This document shows, in pieces, positions 1 through 6,597 of a stretch of DNA of 11,999 bases. The notes under the pieces are model-generated. The model saw only the letters and a list, made by a program, of their open reading frames with translations, searched no databases and was not told where the DNA came from. The translations under genes and the position numbers were made by a program. The stretch comes from Chloroflexota bacterium (GTDB taxonomy: Bacteria; Chloroflexota; Anaerolineae; Anaerolineales; Villigracilaceae), in assembly GCA_021796315.1 (NCBI GenBank), contig JAJYOH010000118.1, forward strand, positions 1 to 11,999, read 5' to 3'. The stretch's first letter is position 1. Each line of letters opens with the position of its first letter.

Positions 1-1
1 T

Positions 2-235
2 TTGAACGGTAAAACTTTTCCACAGATTCCACGGTTCCCATTAAATCAGGGTGATTATTTTGTGGATGTATATTTGAAACGCGGGAGTGATAGTCGCGAT
101 ATATTGGATTCTTTGCAAGAAGCTATACGGATTCATGTGGTTGGAGGAGATTTTTTTGGTACAGGGCGGGTCGCGAATGTAGAGAGCAGCCCGGCATTGG
201 TGCAACATACGTGGAGTATGGATAATTTTGTATGA
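2..235 (+). CDS. wzt: Wzt-type polysaccharide ABC transporter ATPase, C-terminal fragment (5' end outside window)
   Basis: Only the last 77 codons are visible. The reading frame is open to the window edge, so the TTG at position 2 is not the real start and the nucleotide-binding domain lies upstream. The visible part resembles the C-terminal immunoglobulin-like carbohydrate-recognition domain of Wzt proteins: a GDYFVDVYL strand, a stretch reading DILDSLQEAIRIHV, then GGDFFGTG, and a closing P-x-L-V-Q-H-x-W strand. In known systems Wzt pairs with the membrane protein Wzm to export undecaprenyl-linked polysaccharide, and this domain recognises the finished non-reducing end of the chain. Its stop codon (233-235) overlaps the first copy of a 20-bp duplication that also contains the start of the next gene. 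That implies former translational coupling to the methyltransferase. The domain assignment rests on pattern recall, not a search. Confidence 0.78.
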   Translation: MNGKTFPQIPRFPLNQGDYFVDVYLKRGSDSRDILDSLQEAIRIHVVGGDFFGTGRVANVESSPALVQHTWSMDNFV

Positions 236-270
236 CTGAATATCATTTTGTATGACTGAATATCATTTTG
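225..270. repeat. 20-bp tandem duplication at the wzt/methyltransferase junction
   Basis: The unit TATGACTGAATATCATTTTG occurs at 231-250 and again, identically, at 251-270. The period-20 identity extends left to 225 through ATTTTG, giving 46 bp with perfect period 20. The same ATTTTG ends each unit, so replication slippage between two ATTTTG hexamers 20 bp apart explains the event without any mobile element. The unit carries the methyltransferase start codon and its first codons, and the first copy also carries the wzt stop. Twenty is not a multiple of three, so the first copy of the start now leads to a stop after seven codons. Confidence 0.95.
232..255 (+). other. Seven-codon mini-ORF created by the duplication
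   Basis: The first copy of the duplicated start reads ATG ACT GAA TAT CAT TTT GTA TGA (MTEYHFV then stop). Its ATG overlaps the wzt stop, and its TGA overlaps the ATG at 252 that opens the long methyltransferase frame, in an ATGA arrangement. A GGAG at 213-216 is the closest Shine-Dalgarno-like element, about 15 nt from the first ATG and too far from the second. Ribosomes finishing wzt could therefore re-initiate on the mini-ORF and then again on the real gene. Whether it is translated cannot be told from sequence; it is most likely a mutational by-product, not a designed leader peptide. Confidence 0.5.
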
Positions 271-1160
271 ATTATGAAGTAGTACATTGCCCATTGTGCG
301 ATTCGTCATCCTTTTCATTGTTCGAAACTACAGTTAATCGCGGCATTACCTTACATAATTGGATTTGTAAGCGATGTGGTTTGGTTTTCCTTTCTCCGCG
401 TATGGATGTGGAATCTGTGGAAAAGTTTTACCGTTCAAAGTACCGCGTCCACGATATCGAAAGAGATAAACCTATACAATGGGTTGTTGAAAAGGAGGAA
501 ACGCGTGCTCTCTATCAAATAGATCTTTTAGAGGATTGGATAGGTAAAGTTCCACATCGTTTGTTGGATATTGGGGCGAGTAGCGGGCGGCTACTGCATA
601 TAGCAACACAAAAATTTAACTGCGTTTCTGTTGGTATTGAGCCGGGAGATAATTATAGGGCCTATGCGAGCCAAAATTTCAAGCTTTACCTAAACATCGA
701 ATCTTTAATTGCTGCAAGTGAAAAGCAATTTGATGTGATTACCATGTCTCATGTACTTGAGCACCTAGACGAACCTATTAAATTTCTATCTACTTTACGT
801 AAGTATGTTTTGCAAGAAGACGGCGTACTCTTTATCGAAGTTCCTAACCTTTATGGTCATTCCTGCTTTGAACCTGCACATCTTTACGCTTTTACCGATA
901 AGACCCTTTCAATGATGCTACGAATGGCTGGTTTCGATATTTTAAAAGTCAAGATGCATAGCGCCCCACGAGATTTTGGTTGGCGGAATATTTCTATTCT
1001 AGCTAGGTTGTCTAGTAGAAGTAGAATTAAATATCCCCGTCAGTTTGTTTTTCCCCCTTATATCAAATTTCAGCGTAGTGTGGGTCTATCAGGAACACGG
1101 CATTGGTATGGATATTTATTTTCTCAAACTAAAAAGTTTTTAACGATGTATGACTCTTAA
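252..1160 (+). CDS. Class I SAM-dependent methyltransferase with N-terminal zinc ribbon
   Basis: The protein has 302 residues. Residues 13-42 form a four-cysteine zinc ribbon (C13-P-L-C16 and C39-K-R-C42), followed by GLVFLSPR and a short helix ending in FYRSKYR. This front end is typical of Methyltransf_23-type enzymes in polysaccharide and sugar C-methyltransferase families. The Rossmann domain follows: motif I is LLDIGASSGR at 104-113, E130 in VGIEP is the probable ribose-binding acid, and MSHVLEHLDEP at 165-175 is the usual motif after strand 4. The likely role is methylation of a sugar of the surface glycan or its nucleotide precursor; O- versus C-methylation cannot be decided. Start 252 is the first ATG giving the full ribbon; the identical ATG at 232 is out of frame. 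The gene follows wzt directly and overlaps the next gene by 11 nt. Confidence 0.85.
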   Translation: MTEYHFDYEVVHCPLCDSSSFSLFETTVNRGITLHNWICKRCGLVFLSPRMDVESVEKFYRSKYRVHDIERDKPIQWVVEKEETRALYQIDLLEDWIGKVPHRLLDIGASSGRLLHIATQKFNCVSVGIEPGDNYRAYASQNFKLYLNIESLIAASEKQFDVITMSHVLEHLDEPIKFLSTLRKYVLQEDGVLFIEVPNLYGHSCFEPAHLYAFTDKTLSMMLRMAGFDILKVKMHSAPRDFGWRNISILARLSSRSRIKYPRQFVFPPYIKFQRSVGLSGTRHWYGYLFSQTKKFLTMYDS

Positions 1161-2400
1161 AATTGCTCTATCTATCACTGAAGGTCGAGTCATTCGAGAT
1201 CTATTCGAAAATGGCTTTCTTGATATGCTACATGAACACAAAGCGGATGTTGTGTGTTTTACTCCTGCCTCAAGAGTTTCCCAATTTTTAAAACAATGGT
1301 CACAGCCCGGCGTTGCCTTTTGCCCGATCCCTCTGTATGATCTTGATGTAACTTTGCAACGCTCGCTAAAGGTGCGCGATTTGATGTTGCGGCGAGGTAG
1401 ATTTTTGCTTCCTTTGTGGCGGCGTAGTGTATCTAAGATTACTTTGCCTGATCCTGAAATCATTGAAAAAATGCGTGGCGCACAGTTGGCTGTCTCAACG
1501 CATCCCATGTTCCATACGGAATTTCCTGTCTATCGCGCGGCTGTTAAATTGAATATTCCCACTCTGGGCGTGCTTCGTAGCTGGGATAATCTCTACAAAG
1601 GCTTGAGAATTATGCCGGAAACTCTGGCGGTATGGAATGAGGTGAATCGTCAGGAAGCAGTTCGCTTAATGGGGTATAAACCCGATCAGGTAAAAGTCGT
1701 GGGGGGAGCACAATTTGATCCTTATTTTGATCCTAATGCCGTCTGGACTCGCAAACAATTCGCCAGTTATTTTCAGCTAGAAACGTCTCGTCCAGTGATC
1801 GTGTTAGCAACACTGGGCGCTTTTTTGCATCTTTACGATGAAACCTATCTGGTGGATTGGTTGTTGCAGGAAATAGAGAATGGGAATATTCCTGGCAGGC
1901 CGCAGGTGGTCATTCGCCTTCATCCTGCATCAAAGTTGGAACATTTTCAAAAATATCTTTCACATCCCGATGTCCGCATTTCCTTTATTCAAGGTTATAT
2001 CCCCACCTTGGGTTGGACGATGACGCGCAACGATGTCGTTGTGGTTGCGAACCTTCTACGCCATGCTGATCTTGTCATTTCTCCGGGGTCAACCATTACC
2101 ATCGAAGCCGCCATTTTTGATACGCCAACAATAGTCCCGTTATTTCATACTTACCAGCCTGAACTTGGAAAACGACAATATGATTTCCATCTTCGGAATC
2201 ATTTCAAGCGCTTGCATGATCTTGATCTTGTCCCATTTGCAAATACCCCTGAAGAATTATTGCAGATGGTTAATCGCTTGCTGATAGATAAGTCTTGGTA
2301 TCGCAAACAGCGCGCACAATTGGTGCGCGAATATATTCAATATACAGATGGTTGCTCTACCAAGAGACTGGTAGATTTGATAATGAAGGTAATGCGATGA
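1150..2400 (+). CDS. GT-B-like transferase of unknown specificity (polysaccharide cluster)
   Basis: The 416-residue protein has no N-terminal signal peptide or clear membrane segment. Landmarks are a THPMFHTEFPVYRAA stretch (118-131), LRSWDNLYKG (142-151), VKVVGGAQFDPYF (181-193), VIRLHP (254-259) and a C-terminal ADLVISPGSTITIEAAIFDTP (306-326). The last stretch resembles the donor-binding half of GT-B enzymes such as CDP-glycerol glycerophosphotransferases and UDP-GlcNAc 2-epimerase-like folds, where a Ser/Gly loop precedes an acidic residue. I recognise the type, a conserved 'surface carbohydrate' protein often found among glycosyltransferases, but not a characterised function. Transfer of a sugar or polyol phosphate is plausible. 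ATG 1150 overlaps the previous gene by 11 nt and lacks a clear ribosome-binding site, suggesting translational coupling. The 22-nt gap after it carries the next gene's ribosome-binding site. Confidence 0.6.
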   Translation: MTLKIALSITEGRVIRDLFENGFLDMLHEHKADVVCFTPASRVSQFLKQWSQPGVAFCPIPLYDLDVTLQRSLKVRDLMLRRGRFLLPLWRRSVSKITLPDPEIIEKMRGAQLAVSTHPMFHTEFPVYRAAVKLNIPTLGVLRSWDNLYKGLRIMPETLAVWNEVNRQEAVRLMGYKPDQVKVVGGAQFDPYFDPNAVWTRKQFASYFQLETSRPVIVLATLGAFLHLYDETYLVDWLLQEIENGNIPGRPQVVIRLHPASKLEHFQKYLSHPDVRISFIQGYIPTLGWTMTRNDVVVVANLLRHADLVISPGSTITIEAAIFDTPTIVPLFHTYQPELGKRQYDFHLRNHFKRLHDLDLVPFANTPEELLQMVNRLLIDKSWYRKQRAQLVREYIQYTDGCSTKRLVDLIMKVMR

Positions 2401-2422
2401 CTTTTATTGAGAAGATTTAGAT

Positions 2423-3166
2423 ATGTCCGAGAGTTGGTTATTTGGCTTGGCGCTTAACCGATTGGAACTTTCATCATTGCTTAAGATGCCTCTGCTTGAG
2501 CAACAATATGGCTCTCTTACGCCGCTTGAGAAAGCGCAAGTGGGGCTCATAATGGCGGTTTGCCAGCCGAAGGTGATTGTTGAAACTGGGGTTTGGCGCG
2601 GTCGTACTACCCGTTTTATGGCGGAATTCCTTACACTAAATCACATGGACGGGCATATCTATGGTTTTGATTTGCCTGAAGTTTTGAATGAATTGAAAAG
2701 TGGAGACTCATGGTTTGGTATAGCAGAAAATGTAACATTAATGCAGGGGACATTGCCTAACAGCCTTGTGTCATGGTTGGAATCACATGATCAACTAATT
2801 GACTTTGCATTGGTTGATGCTTATCACAGCTATTATGCAGTACGTAAGGAGTTGTCCGTTATTGCGCCACGCTTAAGCCAGCACGGTTATATTTTTTGTC
2901 ATGATTATGGTCGGCTGCAGTCTAAGTATGAAGGGGTAATGTGTGCTGTAAATGACGTGGCCAGGCTGTTTAGCTTATCAGTTTTACCCTTGTGGAGTAA
3001 GGACGATTCTGATTCAGAGCACTTTTGCCAGGCGGCAATTTTGCATCGTGAAGTGAGATGCACTACTCCGCGTAAGATATTTCATTTGAGAAAATATATT
3101 GCTCAAGAGTATCCAGCACTCGCTTCAATATGGGGACGATTTCGTCATTATGTTCATGGAGATTAG
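2423..3166 (+). CDS. SAM-dependent methyltransferase-fold protein (Methyltransf_24 / CmcI-like)
   Basis: The protein has 247 residues. The glycine motif is VIVETGVWRGRTTRFMAEFL at 51-70, strand 2 ends in GFDLPE (81-86), and VDAYHSYYAVRKEL (131-144) followed by LSQHGYIFCHDY (151-162) matches the typical 'iDg-H-Y...pLL-x-G-x-hD' ending of Methyltransf_24 proteins. Members of this family found in glycan clusters are taken to methylate sugars, and the acidic and His residues (D132, H135, H160, D161) could bind a metal. The direct substrate is unknown. ATG 2423 is preceded by GAGAAG at 2409-2414 with an 8-nt spacer. It is the second methyltransferase of the cluster and is unrelated to the first at the domain level, since it lacks a zinc ribbon. 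The next gene starts 2 nt after its stop. Confidence 0.75.
   Translation: MSESWLFGLALNRLELSSLLKMPLLEQQYGSLTPLEKAQVGLIMAVCQPKVIVETGVWRGRTTRFMAEFLTLNHMDGHIYGFDLPEVLNELKSGDSWFGIAENVTLMQGTLPNSLVSWLESHDQLIDFALVDAYHSYYAVRKELSVIAPRLSQHGYIFCHDYGRLQSKYEGVMCAVNDVARLFSLSVLPLWSKDDSDSEHFCQAAILHREVRCTTPRKIFHLRKYIAQEYPALASIWGRFRHYVHGD
3158..3161 (+). promoter_or_regulatory. Shine-Dalgarno GGAG deciding the GTG start at 3169
   Basis: GGAG lies 7 nt before GTG 3169. The in-frame ATG at 3130 would add 13 residues (MGTISSLCSWRLG) encoded inside the upstream methyltransferase, has no ribosome-binding site, and would put a non-family leader before the first beta-strand QILHWP. GTG 3169 is therefore preferred. 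Confidence 0.7.
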
Positions 3167-3168
3167 GT

Positions 3169-4326
3169 GTGCAAATATTGCACTGGCCCGTAAGCTATCC
3201 TGATCCAGAGGATGGCAAACCTTATAGTATGATATTTATTGCCGAACATATTCGTTGTGCGAACATACATCATGATAACGTGGTTTTGGTTGGTTCACAA
3301 AAACTGCCTGAGAACCGACGGTTATTTCAAGTGACGCGGAGGTTTGAAAACGGTGTACGCGTGATTCGCCTTCATCAACGAAGAACGGGCTTGTCCATAT
3401 TTGATCGTTTTCTTCATTATTTCCTGCTTGGCAAGGAATTAGCCATACTATGGTGGCAAGGCTTTCATCCAGATATTTTTCATATTCATATTTTTGCTGA
3501 AGCTCGTCTCCCGGTTACCCTGGCAAAGTGGTTTAAGATCCCGATTGTGGTCACCGAACATTGGACTGCGCTTTGTCGAGACGGCTTCTTGTCGGCAAGA
3601 CGATTAGCGATTGCTAAATATATTTACGAGTCCGCAGAAATAGTCTTGCCAGTCTGTGAATCTTTGCGGAAGTGTATTGAGAAGAATGCAAACGCAACTA
3701 TCCAGTATCAAGTGGTCCCCAATGCGGTCGATACGAGTCTGTTTTATTGGTCGCCACCTAAAGAGAAATGTTCTTTCTTCCAATTAATTACTGTTGCTCG
3801 ACTGGAGGAGGCAAAGGATATTCCTACCCTCCTGCATGCGGTCGCGATCCTTCGACAGTTAAATGTTGATTTCCGACTATCCATTATTGGACGCGGAGAT
3901 TCTTTGCCATTTACCCTGATTGCCAACGAGCTGGGTATTTCGAAACAAGTGGAATTTTTAGGAGAACTTCCAAAATCGGAAATTGCAAAACGGATGCAAC
4001 AGGCGGATGTGTTTGTTCTTTCCAGCTTGTGGGAAAATTCTCCTTGTGTCATCGGTGAGGCTCTTTGTTGTGGACTTCCGGTGGTGGCAACTGCTGTGGG
4101 AGGAGTACCGGAATTGGTAAGTGAAGACGATGGTATTTTGGTGCCGCCATCTAAACCTCAAACTTTGGCGTTGGCGTTAAATGAGGTTTTAGGACATCCA
4201 GAGAAGTTTGTACCGCAGAAGATTACAAAAAAGGCTCATGCGAAATTTAGCTATGAAGCTATCGCTGCACAGTTGGATGCAATTTATACAAGCCTGGCCT
4301 TGAGAACTAATCAAAATGCCATTTGA
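3169..4326 (+). CDS. GT4 family glycosyltransferase
   Basis: From the GTG start the protein is 385 residues with the GT-B two-domain layout. The N-terminal half begins VQILHWPVSYPDPEDGKPY and contains HIHIFAEARLP and VVTEHWTAL, typical acceptor-side strands. The C-terminal half carries LITVARLEEAKDIPTLLHA, IIGRGD, VEFLGELPKSEI and the complete EX7E donor-binding motif (E289 and E297 in ENSPCVIGE), followed by ALCCGLPVVATAVGGVPELV. These are hallmarks of retaining glycosyltransferases of the Glycos_transf_1 / GT4 family, which use nucleotide sugars at the cytoplasmic face of the membrane. The sugar is not predictable. The gene lies 2 nt after the methyltransferase stop and overlaps the next glycosyltransferase by 11 nt, so the two are probably translated together. 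Confidence 0.88.
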   Translation: MQILHWPVSYPDPEDGKPYSMIFIAEHIRCANIHHDNVVLVGSQKLPENRRLFQVTRRFENGVRVIRLHQRRTGLSIFDRFLHYFLLGKELAILWWQGFHPDIFHIHIFAEARLPVTLAKWFKIPIVVTEHWTALCRDGFLSARRLAIAKYIYESAEIVLPVCESLRKCIEKNANATIQYQVVPNAVDTSLFYWSPPKEKCSFFQLITVARLEEAKDIPTLLHAVAILRQLNVDFRLSIIGRGDSLPFTLIANELGISKQVEFLGELPKSEIAKRMQQADVFVLSSLWENSPCVIGEALCCGLPVVATAVGGVPELVSEDDGILVPPSKPQTLALALNEVLGHPEKFVPQKITKKAHAKFSYEAIAAQLDAIYTSLALRTNQNAI

Positions 4327-5542
4327 TGTTCTATATATTCATCAGGATGGGAGTTTAACCGGTTCTGCGATCAGCCTGAGGAATTTGTTGCTTGCTGTAG
4401 ATCGGGAAGAAATTCATCCACGCGTATTGCTGGCGGCCGATGGGAAGGCTCGGGATCTGTACGAATCTTTGGGCGTTCCTGTGGACGTGATACCAATGCG
4501 CTTTTATGGCACGGTTCCGGGTGCGCATTGGTTTGAAGCCACCTTCTATTTGAATTGGTTGGCGCTATTTCCCAATCCGCGTTTGGCTGGCTACTTGCGG
4601 GAGAAAAAGCCGGATATAGTCCATATCAACGATAAAGCTATGTTGGCCGCTGGACATGTGGCTGCCAAAATGGGCTTTCCTGTTGTTTGGCACTTACGAA
4701 GTTCATATAATATTTCGCATTCCAAATTTCAAGCGTGGGTGTCCAAACAAATTATCCGTCATACGGCCACTCAATTGGTTGCCATATCTGAAGACGAGTG
4801 TGATGGGTTTGATGGACTAAACAATCTTCATGTTATCTATAATTCTGTAGATTTTGAAGTAGCTGAAACTGCAATCAAATTGCGTCAGCCGACTCGTTCA
4901 TCGTTGGGCATTGGCCATGATGAAATTGTAATTGGTATGGTGGGACAGTTGTCCAAAATCCGTGGCGCGTGGGATTTTATTGAAATTGCTGGTCTTGTGC
5001 GGAAGAAGTTGCCGAATGCAAAACTTCGTTTTGTCATTTTGGCTCACATCCCTAGCCGAGAACATCGTACTCTGGGGTGGAGGGAACGTTTGGGGATTGT
5101 GGATGCCAGCCATCCGGAAGATAAGGCAAGGCGGTTAGCCCAAAATGCTGGGATTGCGGACTGTTTGTTGATAACTGGCTATCGATCTGATGCATTGTCA
5201 GTAATAGCAGCAATGGATATTTATGTTTCTTGCAATCATTATGGTGCCATGGGACGTCCGCCCTTTGAGGCCATGGCCGTCGGCGTTCCGGTTGCTGCCT
5301 GGACTGGTCATTCGGGTAAAAGTCGTATCTTGGTCGATCATGAGACCGCCTTGGTAGTGCCTCGTTGGGATAAGTTGGCCTTGGCCGAAGTCGTTGTGAG
5401 GTTGGCATCTGATCAAGAATTGCGTTCCTCCATGGGCCGGCGCGGGCGGGAATATAGCCGCCAGAATTTTGATCCTTATCACAATGCGGACATGGTTCAG
5501 TCTATTTACCACCAAATTTTGAGAAAAGAGAAGGGTTTGTAG
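4316..5542 (+). CDS. GT4-like glycosyltransferase lacking the first Glu of EX7E
   Basis: The 408-residue protein begins with a strand and a glycine-rich loop (VLYIHQDGSLTGSAISLRNLL), the N-terminal GT-B pattern in which GSAISL binds the acceptor or donor phosphate. Later come IVHINDKAM, VWHLRSS, IVIGMVGQLSKIRG and FVILAHIPSREH. The C-terminal donor loop reads GRPPFEAMAVGVPVAAW with E318 intact. The residue eight places earlier, normally Glu, is Gly310 (in YGAMGRPPFE). Members with this change exist in GT4, but the loss may affect catalysis or donor choice. ATG 4316 sits inside the end of the previous gene (11-nt overlap) with only a weak GAG upstream. The TAG stop lies immediately before the ATG of the following GT2 gene. 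Glycosyltransferase fold is near certain; activity less so. Confidence 0.83.
   Translation: MPFDVLYIHQDGSLTGSAISLRNLLLAVDREEIHPRVLLAADGKARDLYESLGVPVDVIPMRFYGTVPGAHWFEATFYLNWLALFPNPRLAGYLREKKPDIVHINDKAMLAAGHVAAKMGFPVVWHLRSSYNISHSKFQAWVSKQIIRHTATQLVAISEDECDGFDGLNNLHVIYNSVDFEVAETAIKLRQPTRSSLGIGHDEIVIGMVGQLSKIRGAWDFIEIAGLVRKKLPNAKLRFVILAHIPSREHRTLGWRERLGIVDASHPEDKARRLAQNAGIADCLLITGYRSDALSVIAAMDIYVSCNHYGAMGRPPFEAMAVGVPVAAWTGHSGKSRILVDHETALVVPRWDKLALAEVVVRLASDQELRSSMGRRGREYSRQNFDPYHNADMVQSIYHQILRKEKGL
5532..5535 (+). promoter_or_regulatory. Shine-Dalgarno AGGG before the GT2 gene
   Basis: AGGG, in the context AGAAGGG, lies 9 nt before ATG 5545 and 6 nt before the in-frame GTG 5542. Either start works and they differ by one residue. 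GTG 5542 shares its G with the upstream TAG stop. ATG is taken as the more usual codon. Confidence 0.5.
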
Positions 5543-5544
5543 TG

Positions 5545-6597
5545 ATGTTAGAGCCTCTCATCTCGATTGGTATGCCTGTGTATAACGCCGCACCATACCT
5601 TCCGGCAGCGATTGAAGGGGTATTGAGCCAATCTTATGAAAAAATCGAGTTGGTGATCATCGATAATTGTTCCACAGACAGTTCAGCGGATATTGCTTTG
5701 GACTATGCAAGACGATTTTCGCAAAAGGTGCGGTTCGTTGCCAATCAATGGAACATTGGTTATAGCGGCAATGCCTATAAGGCCACCTCGCTTTGTAAAG
5801 GTGATTTCATACTGATGCACGGGGCAGATGATGTCTTAATGGATGGCGCACTACAAGCTTATGTAGATATCATCCGTGGAATTGAGACGCCTGACCGCCT
5901 TGTCTTAATGTCAGACTTTGAACGTGGCAATGCGACCGGTGAACCGCAAACCAGGTTGACATTGGACATTCCTCGTTATAGCCTGCGTTCTGAATCCTTG
6001 GATTTTTGCCCGACTGAAAAGATGGTCCGGTTCAATGGACACGATGTTCTCAAAGCTTGCTTTCCGCGGTTGATTGCGTTTGGTGGTGTAGGCTCAGTTT
6101 TGGTCGCACGCAAGCTTTATGAACGAGTCGAGGGGTATTTCAGCAATCATTGGTTCAATCCAGATAAATTCTTCATATATAAGATTCTTTCATTAAACCC
6201 GCAAATCATCTGGCTATGTAAGCCACTGTACTTCTACCGTGTTCATGATAACAATCAGCTCTCGCTTCAATGGGGTACAGCGGTTTTGCGTCAATTGCTG
6301 GATGAGTATGCTTACACGTTTGAATTTGACACTGAATTTTATGAAAGTTTTGCGAGCCGCGAAACTGTGATTAATACTTTCATAGAGATGGACTGCCTAA
6401 ACACAGCTCTCCGAGAAATAGCAATCGGCAATCCCATCCTTGGGTTTCGACACTTGGCTTTCGGGTTAGCTTGCTATCCCGGATTGGCTTGGAAAAAGCC
6501 AAAAACATATGCTGCGATTCTTGCATGGATAGGCGGCCCATTGGCAAGACCACTATTAAAGATATTATATGGGCTGAAGAAAAACCTTGATAGATAA
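5545..6597 (+). CDS. GT2 family glycosyltransferase
   Basis: The 350-residue protein opens with the classic GT2 sequence ISIGMPVYNAAPYLPAAIEGVLSQSY, then VIIDNCSTDSS (37-47), NIGYSGNAYKATSLCKGDFILMHGADDVL with the metal-binding acidic pair D95-D96, and a C-terminal YFYRVHDNNQLS, where the R-x-H-x-x-N pattern is common to GT2 enzymes of surface polysaccharides. The enzyme is an inverting GT-A glycosyltransferase acting on a lipid-linked acceptor in the cytoplasm. The sugar is unknown. The C-terminal part (about 295-350) is rich in hydrophobic and basic residues, ending GLKKNLDR, and could associate with the membrane. The 3' end overlaps the next gene by 11 nt. Confidence 0.9.
   Translation: MLEPLISIGMPVYNAAPYLPAAIEGVLSQSYEKIELVIIDNCSTDSSADIALDYARRFSQKVRFVANQWNIGYSGNAYKATSLCKGDFILMHGADDVLMDGALQAYVDIIRGIETPDRLVLMSDFERGNATGEPQTRLTLDIPRYSLRSESLDFCPTEKMVRFNGHDVLKACFPRLIAFGGVGSVLVARKLYERVEGYFSNHWFNPDKFFIYKILSLNPQIIWLCKPLYFYRVHDNNQLSLQWGTAVLRQLLDEYAYTFEFDTEFYESFASRETVINTFIEMDCLNTALREIAIGNPILGFRHLAFGLACYPGLAWKKPKTYAAILAWIGGPLARPLLKILYGLKKNLDR

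Noticed and set aside
3130..3168. ATG 3130 as the start of the first GT4 gene
   Set aside because: It lacks a ribosome-binding site and adds 13 residues with no family character; GTG 3169 with GGAG 7 nt upstream fits better.
5052..5515. Two long overlapping minus-strand open frames (118 and 105 codons)
   Set aside because: They lie wholly inside a well-supported GT4 gene, have no recognisable domain and show basic, Pro/Arg-rich composition typical of antisense frames.
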